Shown one piece after another: positions 43,201 to 55,200 of a DNA stretch of 64,000 nt (the first letter of the stretch is position 1; the number at the start of each line of letters is the position of its first letter). The stretch spans positions 12,735,501-12,799,500 of the forward strand of contig NC_092568.1 in assembly GCF_037975245.1 (NCBI RefSeq). Reading direction: 5' to 3'. A program made the position numbers and the translations under genes. The stretch comes from Apostichopus japonicus (Eukaryota; Echinodermata; Holothuroidea; Aspidochirotida; Stichopodidae). A model generated the notes under the pieces. That model saw only the letters and a list, made by a program, of their open reading frames with translations. It did not search any database and had not been told where the DNA came from.

Positions 43201-46200
43201 ATCTCAGTGTGTAATCTTATTTTGCGCAGATGTTGATATGGATGTAAGTTTTACCGCTGGATTTGAAAGAATAAAAAAAAAGAAAAAAAAAGTGAATTGT
43301 ATTTATGAGAGCTTCTAAATAATTTAAGAAATCTAGACAGATGAAGGGTAAAGTAGCCTTGAAACTTTCAGACATCATTTTCTCAAATGTTATTAACAGT
43401 AAAATCTACAGTAAAAAAATTACAGTAAAAATTACAGTAAAAAAAAAACAGTAAAAAAATTAACAGTAAAATCTATTAAAGTAAAATCTGAAGATATCTG
43501 TCATGTCCTTCCCATTAAAACAGCTCCTTGAAATTTGGACAGAAGTTTTCAGCTTTGTGGGCAACATTATTCAACTGATAAAAAAATATGACTTTCCCTT
43601 GTACATTCTGTTAAAATGTCTATACTTACTGACACTTTTGACAAAACAATAATTGAAAAGCCATCAACATCCTCAGAATGACCGATGACTACTAGGAATT
43701 GCAACCATTTCAACAAGCTGGATAGTATACTCACTTTTTTCAACACACTTTACCAATTAAAACTTAAATTGTCAAGGATTACAGATTCATATTTTGGATA
43801 AAATGTTCCAAATTTTATCTAGGCTGCAAACACGTCTCACTTTTTGCTCTTCTCTTATCGCAAATGTTAAGTTGTAATTGGGATGTGAAGAATCTTCTCG
43901 AAAGTCATTAATATGCTATGGGTGAATCATTGGAGAACCAAGTATTTTGTGTTTTCAATGAAGTGTTAAAAATTATCTTGGATGAATGCTTCCACCATCA
44001 CATATAACCCAAATAAGTCTGCAAAAAAATTCTTCTTTCTTGCCTAAAACTGCTTAAAAAGATTGCGGATACCATGATTAAACGGAGAAGACCTTTACAC
44101 TTCCCCCCACAAATTAAGTTACTTCCTTCCGCTGTTGTGAGATAAGGCTTTCTTTTTTGTGTGGAAAGTTCTAATATCCTGATATCATCCATGCATAAAA
44201 ACTCCTGCATGGATGAGAAAGTTGCAGCAGTTCTTTTATTAGGTTGAATAAGTTAATGTGTCCTCTTATGTTCAGGATCTGCTCACCTTGAATATATGCA
44301 AGACAGGAAAAGGTTTGGAAGGTTCATCATTAGCCATTATTATTTTGCTGAATTCCTCTTCTCTGAAATTTTGAATGCATTTTCCCTTTTTACCATTCCC
44401 ATCAACACTTTCTTATAGGTGTGTAGGTGTTAATCGTTAACTTTCCTGTTTAATCTGCAAACTGAAACCTACTGCCAAATATCTATGTCTGATTCATATT
44501 AAAAGTTTAATCATTTTTTCTTACAAATGACACAGTTCGTTTATTCTGTACATGTTTCTGATTCATCCATAATTTGTCCTTTGCAATGTTTCAGAGATAG
44601 GAATTAGATATAACTATAAAACTTTGAATAAACTCTATAACCTCCATAATTATCTCCATCCATCTTGAAATCTTCTTGTTGCTCTGTTTAAGCTTCATCA
44701 GTCCAGCTACTGGAGAGAATTCTTCTCTCACAATTATGAAAATTCCACCCAAATATTAGAATAATTCTCTTCTGTGGAAGAGAGATTTGAGTACTCTGAG
44801 TTCTGAAATAGATCCAGGCAGCTTGTCAGAGTTGAATAAAAAGCTACAAAAGCATATCATAGAGGTTATTGCTACATCTGGTTTTGTTTGTCATATTATC
44901 TTAACATTGCCGATAGCCTTACATTGACAGATGACAAGCAAAGGCTCGTACCAATGAAAGATCTTTCTTTAAAGCGATGCATAGGACAGATTAGTATGCA
45001 AACAATGACAAAGGTAACATCTAATTTGTATTATCAACAACTTCTGCCAAAAAGGTTGTTCAGAAAAGGTAAAATTCAATGAAAATTGTGACCAAACTGT
45101 AGGACCAAAATAATTTGCAGTTTGTGAGTTTCAAAGGCCTGTGCTTGTTTATGTTTATATTTAATTTTTGGGGGGGAGGGAGGGAGGGAGGGGAGGGGTA
45201 GGAGGGTGGGGTGAGAGTTAAGACCAAATCTTGAGCAGAAGAATTTATGCAACATACAGTTTCTTGGTGTATTCTAGAGTTGTACCTGTGGAGTCGTTTC
45301 TAGTGTAACCGAGATTGCAATTGAATTAAACTGATTGTAAAATTTGTATTCGTGTCCACCTTTATAAGTTTACACACAAGTCTTTGTAGGTTCTGGCCAT
45401 TGGAGAAGAGATTATAAACATATCATCTTATTGACCCAAAAGAATGTGGAATTTTGTTCAATTTAGGAAAAATTTTAAATCAAGTTTATTACATGAATTT
45501 TAATATTTTCTGTGTACATTTTCCTTTTCATTTTAATATCTTACATGTACACTCTTCTGCCTCTCTATAGAGCTATAGCTCCTGTTATACATTTGACCTT
45601 TCTCTTACACACTTTAATGCACTTTGGTGAAATTGCTTAGAGCATTGTATTCATGGAAGTGTTCATAGGAATACTTTAGGGATTTCCCCCACATCCCGTG
45701 TCATATCTAATTACTTTATTCCTTTGTAAATTACATATACATGTGGTTACAGTATATCTTAAAGGGAAGCCAGTTCAATTGATATATTTTAGGCCATCAA
45801 GAAATCCATCTGTAGATACAATTGGTAGTTTTTAAAGCTGTGAAGTATTTAATGTGTTTGCCAAAAATAAGCTGAAAGGTTCATTCCATTCATACATTAC
45901 CGTTACATCTAAAAAAGTAGATCTAGAAATATCCGTAATATATGTTTGACTAGCAATGCCTATCATTAACAGTGAAATATTGGCACCAAAAATGTGAAAG
46001 AGCATGGAGAATAATTGTGTATTGATGTAAAAAACAGTTTATTTTTACAGGCATTTAAACAACTTTTGGAGTTTGTTCAGCAGATTTGACAAACTACAAA
46101 GTCCTGCTAAAACTAAGATTTTATCAGACCAGTAAACCCTTCAGGCAGTATTTAAGTCCATAGAGCCCACAGGTCATTACAGTTAAGATTGTATCTATCA

Positions 46201-49200
46201 ACGTGTCACAGTTTAAGTGTTATAAAGCTCATTATGTATAGATGATGATGGTTCATCCACTAGAGATGAATATGACATTAGATGCAATACTTAAAGTGAG
46301 ACATGACCATCAGGTAGAAAAATTTGTCTGATATCAATGAAGGAACAGAACCTATCCTCATTTGTCTAAGTCAGAAATGAACAAATTTACAGTAGACTTT
46401 AATTACTACGGGTCAGAAGCATTCCTTAGAAGGTATCCTGACCTTTTTTCCAAGGGGTGGGGGGGGGGAAATGGAGGGTGTGAGTGATTTGGAGGGGGTC
46501 TAAGAGGACAGGATGTCCCCTTTGTCAAAATTTGCAATTTGCATGCAGACTTGTGACATCTTTCTCATCTATTAAAGGGGGAAGGGGGAACTGTACAATG
46601 ACAATTTGGTATACATCAGTATTTAAGTTCACAGATGAAATTGAGCAAACTTGTGGATTTATCAATACTGTTGCTTGATAAGTACTTTCTAGCCACCTCT
46701 GACATCGTAGTGAAAGCGAGCTGCATGGTTGCCCATGCATTTGATTTGTTTACCAAATACACATCAGAGCAGTACCAGTTGTTCTTCCCCTCATATCCTC
46801 CAAACAGGAGTTAACAAATTACTATGAATATATGTGAACAAAGTTATGTCACATATGTAATCCTTGCGAAACTCGGCACAAAACACCCCGTTACGCAGCA
46901 AATATACAAAATAAGCACATTTCACACTAAATCATAACTTTCTTCAGAAAACTCTTTCTTATGTCATTTTTAAGAATATTGTGTCCTCTTTACAATGATG
47001 TATCGTTATTTATTATGCGTGTGAACTAAGCCCCGTACTTTTTAAAATCTGAAAAAGGAAAAACCACTTCGGAAAGCAGTGAACCTCTTCAAAATGTCCC
47101 TATCTCTCAATGCTTACATCATGCTTTCTGGGAGTGTAATTGCATAACCGATATCTTTCCTATGCCAAAGAAAAGTTTGTTGACTCCTCTCTAGTAATAT
47201 AAAATGCCACTTGATTGGTCAACTTTAAGGCTCGTATTTTTCACCAGCAAATCAAAAGCATCGTAAGAAATTTGTGAAGTCCTCCTTTACACGGCTAATC
47301 TTAACACAGTATAGTGTGCAGTGCTCTCACAGCAATTTCGTAGAGTGAAAACCGCAACGCTTCCTGTGCGTGCAACAGCATATAGTTCTCCGACACGGGC
47401 CTTTTATAGAGCAAAAGTTTCCATATGTCCCTTGGGATGTTTGAAGCTTTACAAAGAAGGATTGGTATAGAATTACTGTCTGGGTCGAACTCTGCTCGAC
47501 ATTTCCCATGCAGCCTTTGAACCACTCTTTATTATTATTATTTGTGTATTTCGTTCATTTGCTGCAAGCTGGTCAGGGAAAGAGCCAGCATGGTGCACTA
47601 TAAATAAAGTACATGGTAGCTTCAAAATTTCTTTTCAATATTCTTGGATTGGGTATCACAAACAGAGATTAACCACTGTTTCTTTTATCTCACAGAATGA
47701 AGAAATAGATCCAGCTGATTTTCCATTTGAAAAGTTTTATAAGATGTACCACACTGTGTGCAAACGGACAGATATTCAAGAACTTTACAGAGATATGTAA
47801 GTAATATAAGATGTACCACACACTGTGTGCAAACGGACAGTTATTCAAGAACTTTACAGAGATCTGTAAGTAATATAAGGTGTACCACACTATGTGTGAA
47901 AACGAACAGATATTCAAGAACATTATAGAGATATGGAAGTAATATACATTCAAACACTGACAATGAATCTTATTTACAAATTTGTCAAAACTGCAACTCT
48001 TGTTTTTTGATATTGTACCTTTGTGTTTTTTCTCTGATTATGGTAGCATTAGCAACCCTCATGTCAGTGTGATCTCTTGAGTCCCCCTATCCCTAGCAAC
48101 ATTACTGCAAAACTCAACGTGTTTTATGCTAAGCAAAGGGAAAGAAGAGGATATGCAGTTTGGTAATCAATGATTTTATGGCTTTTTTTAGTTTTACACA
48201 GGTTTATGAATACAACATCCACATCAGAACTTTACCATTAATTTATCATCCATATCATTGTTCTGATTGACCTGTTTATGTTTCTGCCTAATCCAATGTT
48301 CTACACAGAGGACTAGTGCTACATGTTGTGCCCCTGTCCCCTCCCCCCCCAACCCCATCTGAAAGCTAGACTGATTATGTGTGATTTCACCGAATATGTG
48401 TGTCTTTAGCTTTGAGTAGAAATTCCATGTTAGAAATCTAAGATTCAGAGGAGGAGAAATGGGAGAGGAGTTATAAACTTCAGGTTTTCTGCACTTTATT
48501 CCATCTCACTTATTGAACTGTGTATTCTCTTCATTGGTTGGTAGACCATTGGTCTCACCCAGCACCCCTCACTACCACCACCCACAAAGCAAAATGTAAA
48601 GGAAAGATAATTAATGCAAATTCAGCGATGACCTCACTTCTCGTGCTTCCCTACACACCACTGAGAAATGCACATATTTTTCATTAACTATTGTCCTATT
48701 TTGTAGCAATTATGTAGGATGCAAATAAATGAGCCATACTCTGTGACATGAATTGTTTTGTGAATCCTGCCAACTCTTTCTCAGTAGAACGTGATGAGGC
48801 AGCCAAATAGAACAGGGATGTAACCCCTGTTCTTTCAAAATTGTGACATTTGTTGACATGCTTTACAAACAACTATCACAGGTTTTTGTTTGAAAAGTCT
48901 CATTAAAAACTTGAGAATGGAAGGGGAAAATGGTCAATTTCATTGAATGATTACAAAACTGTAGGCTGAAAATTTCATACAAAACATGTCATTTCCATTA
49001 GTTTTGGAGTTTAGAAGAGAAAAGGGTGTTCTTCGTGTGATTGAAGCAAGTGTAACTACTTGGGAATTAACTGTGTAATTATCAACAGGATGTCATTAGC
49101 TTCTAAATATGGTTTGCTAATAGAGCATGAAGCTATACATCTATAAATAACATGTGTTAATGTGCTGTTGTTCTCAGAAATCCATATGGAATTGTCACAA

Positions 49201-52200
49201 ATAATGAATAAACATTAAACCATTAAATATTTCATAAACTTTGATCAAAAGCAGCTCTAAACTTTGTTCATTCAGTCTCTATCACCTTTGAGCCATATAC
49301 ATTTGACAGCGACCCCAGATATATCTATCAAAGCAAAGTCTACTTCCATTTTGAAGTTATCATAGTTATCATATTATTCCTTCATATGCAAGGCTGATGA
49401 TGACTTGAGCAAGTCTAAAAATATGACATCACAGAGCTACTAGTACAGTAATTGTCAATGTTGTTGCGTTTTTTTAACATTAGTTCCTGTATTTTCTTAT
49501 TGATGCAGGTAGATTTCAAATCTAAAGCTATTAAATGTTTTGCTCACTTCTGGCATTGTTTTCAACAATGTAACAATGTTTACAATGATCATAGAGATAT
49601 GAACCCAAACCAAAAGGGAAACAAAATGTTTTCCTGATCTTGGTTCCACCCAAACGTCACACAGTTGCTCATTCTTTCTTTCTCTTCCGGCTTATTTTAT
49701 TTATTTCGTCACTAGCTTGATAAACAACCTTTACTTTATTCTAGGGTCAATCATATGCACTTACATATTTTTGTATAGCAGACACCTGTATGGACTGTTC
49801 AATGTGTACATGTATGAAAATAAATTTGCATGCCATTGAGTTGAATTGTTATGACAGCACGGGCGGCGGAAGCACTTTTAATCTGGGGGGCACCGACATC
49901 AAAGGGCACTTTGCAGAAATTCGATTGGACTGATGCAGCCTTATATTTAGTACCCTTTATAACTCTTATTGTACTAACTTATTTGCGTAAACACATCACT
50001 CCATCAAGCTCCCCCCCCCCCCCCCCTCAAGGAAAATATGCATATTGCATTTTGGCCATTCGATATAGCTTTGAGTTTGACCGACAGAAATTCATTAAAA
50101 GTCAGGGGCGTAGCCAGGATTTACAAATTTGTATGCACGACTATCTGAGCGGAGCGCTACCATCGGTTGGCGCGGAGCGTACAAGAAATTTTTTGGTTTT
50201 ACAAACCCCTCAGATGGCCGGAAACGGCCCTTCCCGAATGTTCATTCTGGTTCCCTGGCCTCTAATTGCTAACTTGAGACACCTCAATTTTTATGTAGAA
50301 AAAGGGCACATTTTTGGTTCCTTGCTTTAGCAAAAGGAACCTATGCAGTCAGGTTGGCGTGTGTGTGTGTGTGTGTGTGTGCGTATGTACCCGCTGGCAA
50401 CTGGGGACATTTACATGATGACACACCTTCCAAGTGTGGACATACTACCAATCGGGGACGTCCCCGTTTGGGTTAAGTGCAGATTTTGGAAGTTCCCGCC
50501 AAATGAAAGAATTTTTTAAAGTTTGAGCAATATCTGTGACAGTCCCCATTGGGTGCATTCATTACAGCCTAGCTGTGTCACTTTGTGTCATTAACTGGTG
50601 GGGCGTGTGTCAAGGTGTTGTCCCCATTTATGTGCAAGAATTTCATGTCATGTGACTGCTTGAAGCTGGTTAAATTAGTGACCAAATGTCCCCAATTGAT
50701 GAGCCCCAATCATATGGGGTGTGTCTACTTTGACAATACTAACAGTGGACCATGTCCCCAATTTACATTGCTGTGAGATCAGCAAACATACACACTGTAC
50801 TGCAGCATGCTTGTATACTGTGTTCGAATTTCATGTACTGCCACAAAGATAACTGTAGTACCTACTGTACCTGAGATAACTACAATATGCAGCTAGCTAC
50901 TAACATCCAGCTTTCATGAGACGGAGACAGAATCTTCTGAAGGAAAATAGATCCAGTGAGTAAGTTACTCTTTACTTATCATAATCCTGTGCAGTTTCCC
51001 CAATTATTTTTGTAATTTCCAGTTTGTTCGTTTATGAACTTCTATTATAGGCCTCTAATAGACTAGCCTACTGTACATTGTGGAAGCCATATGTGCTACC
51101 ATTGTACTTAATGTCATATAGGTTAGGATCCTGTTGTGCATACATACTACTTACTAGCATAGTGTGTGCATAGTAGGAAATTAACAGTAGGTCTATATGA
51201 TCTAATACATTATACCACATGGGTTAGGCCAGTTTGTGTGTAACATCACTAGTTTTAAGCCAGGCTTCAGATGATAGCTGCAGCATTATACACATAAGGA
51301 AAGTTGAGTAACTTTTTTAGCTAGTTAATTTAGATCTCAGTAGGATGTTATTGTTAGTAGGATCTAAATCATGTCTGCCCATTGGATAAATCATGAGGCA
51401 GTTGTTGGGCACTTCATCATATCAAACACTGAAACGTTGGAAGCAGTACTGACATTTTGTCATGATTTTGGCATTGCAAGATATGTATACCGCTTTTGTG
51501 ACTTTCTGTCTGCATGGTGCTTTTTCGTATTCGATGACCAGACTTTTCATTCTATTGTTCTTTATTCATTTTTATGTAACCTGAATATTGAGGATGCCCA
51601 TGTATAGAAAAGTTAATCTTAAAGAGTTATAGCTGCATGTATATGTGTTACAGATACTAGAATTGAAGCTATGTGAAATGAATGGAGCAAATGTATTGCA
51701 CTTCTGAGGTAATTAACCTTCCTTTCTTTTCAAGGGGAATATTGTGGTGTGACATGTTATCATAAGATTAGATGCATCATGTTATAGTCATGAAATTAGT
51801 ATTATCTTTTCAAATTTAGTAGCTTGGCCAAGTTATGCTATGAGCTCATTGTTGGATTCAGTCACCTTACTTAATAATTGTAAAGATGATAATTAAGTCT
51901 CCTTAGAATTTAGTCGTTAAATTTTAGTGTTGATATATATTATATAAACATTCTGAATTACGTAGTTTGGAAAAAGTTGTGCTGTCTGCTTTCTTGGGCT
52001 CCCTGGGTAATATGTAATGGACACTATCAACCTTCTTCTTGATTCCAGACAAATTTATGTCAAGACGTAGCACAAGGCACGGCCCAGGGTCAAAGTTCAA
52101 ATAGGACTTTTGAAGCTGATTTGTAAAGTTTACATTATAAATACTGAAGTGAGGAGAATGTATACCTGCTAAAGAACTGTAAAACTTGATATATCAATAA

Positions 52201-55200
52201 TTTAATTGCCTTTTTAAATAATTGGTAATCATCTAAGGTGATACTTTAAAAAGTGTTTATCAAGTTGTAATTATGTGGGCTAAGGTGTGTCTTTGATGCA
52301 AGGAATGGTACTTGTCGTTATCTAACCTGTGTTTTCTACGCTACGTTTATGTGGTGCTGTCTGTACTACAAATCTAAGCAGTCATTGATTTTATTTCCAC
52401 AGAAATTGACAACATAGAATCATCTGATGATACAGATGATAGTGATGAGGAGGAGGAAGAGGAGGAGGAGGACACAAGTAGGGCAGCATGGGAAGTGTAG
52501 GGTCTCTGCATCAAGCTAATGGCACCACTTTTGAAAGCACTAATTCCGAAGGAGAAGAACCACCCAGTATGAAGAAAGGTAATATTGTTCATAAATAAAA
52601 CAAACCATTTAAAATTTGTATTTTTCTAGTTTTATTTAAACAACAAAATATGAGGAATATACTAGACAGATTGCAATTTATGCTGGAGACCAACCTCAAA
52701 ACATTTTGATGTGATTTATTTCTTTATATTGTAAACTATCACATGGCAACATTGAGGTATAATTTTCAAAAGCACCACATTGTAATGTATATATTTGTTG
52801 TCCTTTCAGGGAGAAAATACCAAAGGAGGGTATGGACAGAAGATGAGAAAAGAGTAGTTTTAAAGGAATTCAGACGAGAAATAGCATTAAACCAATTGCC
52901 TGGAAAGACAGCTATTGATAGGGTGATGGAAAAGTACAGTTGTTTTGATGGACGGAAGTGGACCAATATTAAAGACTTCATAAGAAATCACTGTGGAAGG
53001 GCTAACAAAAAGTGGTATTAGAATTGGTCAAACTTTACTGTGTTCATATATTACTAGTTTGTTAACTTCATGTTTATTGACTTGTTAGGCAGATTTCATT
53101 GTTGTTGTTTATGGAATAAAGAGCTCAGGAACAAATGCCACAGATTTTCTAATCTGCTAAGTAGCTATGTTGACTGTCTTTTCAGCTCTAGCCTGATGTT
53201 GGCATAAAAGTGTGAATATTTTAGTGCTCTTGGTTAATGTTTTATTACTTGTTTGTTAAATTCATGTTTGTTGATTGTTAGACAGATTTAATTGTTGTCG
53301 TTCATGCAGAAAGGAGCTCAGGAACAAATGCCACAGACTTTCTAATCTGCTAAGTAGCTATGTTGACTGTCTTTTCACTCTAGCCTGATGTTGGCATAAA
53401 AGTGTGAATATTTTAGTGCTCTTGGTTAATGTTTTATTACTTGTTTGTTAAATTCATGTTTGTTGATTGTTAGACAGATTTAATTGTTGTCGTTCATGCA
53501 GAAAGGAGCTCAGGAACAAATGCCACAGACTTTCTAATCTGCTAAGTAGCTATGTTGACTGTCTTTTCAGCTCTAGCCTGATGTTGGCATAAAAGTGTGA
53601 ATATTTTAGTGCTCTTGGTTAATGTTTTATTACTTGTTTGTTAAATTCATGTTTGTTGATTGTTAGACAGATTTAATTGTTGTCGTTCATGCAGAAAGGA
53701 GCTCAGGAACAAATGCCACAGATTTTCCAATCTGCTAAGTAGCTATGTTGACTGTCTTTTCAGCTCTAGCCTGATGTTGGCATAAAAGTGTGAATATTTT
53801 AGTGCTCTTGGTTAATGTTTTATTACTTGTTTGTTAAATTCATGTTTGTTGATTGTTAGACAGATTTAATTGTTGTCGTTCATGCAGAAAGGAGCTCAGG
53901 AACAAATGCCACAGACTTTCTAATCTGCTAAGAAGCTATGTTGACTGTCTTTTCAGCTCTAGCCTGATGTTGGCATCAAAGTGTGAATATTTTAGTGCTC
54001 TTGGTTAATGTTTTATTCCTTGTTTGTTAAATTCATGTTTGTTGATTGTTAGACAGATTTCATTGTTGTTGTTCGTGCAGATTGGAGCTCAGGAACAAAT
54101 GCCACAGTCTTTCTAGTCTGTCATGGAAACTGTTTTACAAAACAGTTTGCTTGGGATCTTTAATGTAGGGGTACACAGCTTAATTATTTTTGAGCATTAT
54201 TTGTTGAGAGGCAGTTTTAATGCTTCTGTATGTTTCATATCAAATTGTTTCACTTCTAGACTGAAATTAAAGTACTGTACTCACACTTCCATTGCATATA
54301 TATAGTACAAATACTGGTAGTGTACAGCATCAGTTTAACTATGCTATTCTTATAGGGAAATGTCTGCAAACTGTATTTTACCAGGCAACAGACATAAAAG
54401 CAATCAGTCAAAACATTTTGTTTTAGGAATTCCTGAAAACTGTAGAATGCACCTTTTTTTGTTGAAAGTTTCAGTTAATAAAGTTTTATTGTGCATCATG
54501 CACTGTGTATACTGCTACTTTTTACTATTCAATGTGTTCAATGAATGCACTATAAACCCTTGGACCGTCTTGCCTTAATCCACCCATGTAAATATTAAAG
54601 TTGAGAAGGTGTTAAATGGGCAAAGACATTGGATGTTTTGGTGTACAAACTACTTCATAGCAATAATAGAATTTTATCATAGAATCAAAGAATTTGCCCC
54701 ATTTTTGAGTCACCTTTGGTTTTGGTGTGGTGATGCTTTGACATGTTACACAGTTTGTTTCAAGTTGTTTCTTTTGCATGACACAAGGAAAGTTTGTCCC
54801 CACTGCAGTTGAGCCCCCAGTGTCTCCCCAGTTGGTCGATACAGTGTGTTCCCAATTAGTTGACACTGGGTTTCTCCAGTTAATGAAAGTCCCCAATTTG
54901 TTGACACACCAAGTCCCCAATTCGTTGACACACCAAGTCCCCAGTTAGGTGACACACCAAGTCCCCAGTTAGGTGACACACCAAGTCCCCAGTTAGGTGA
55001 CACACCAAGTCCCCAGTTAGGTGACACACCAAGTCCCCAGTTAGGTGACACAGTGTGTCCCCACATGGTATGTGTAGAACCAAGTTCAATAATTCATAGA
55101 AAATGGACAAGAAACAGATTTTAGTGTTAAGCTGGTACCTTTAATATTATTTAAGAGCTATTTTACGCAAGCAGTAGGAAGTACAAAGTTATATCATCAT

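Noticed and set aside
47690-47953. 87-codon minus-strand frame with [14 protein letters not shown] repeats
   Set aside because: It is the antisense of the triplicated EF-hand exon end.
49851-50330. 159-codon plus-strand frame at the left end of the 9.3 kb element
   Set aside because: It starts in the target duplication, crosses the terminal repeat and a C-run, and has no recognisable domain.
54746-55110. Minus-strand frames with GVSPNWGL or CHLTGDLV repeats
   Set aside because: Produced by the 24-bp minisatellite inside the transposon; two frames of the same strand are open at once.
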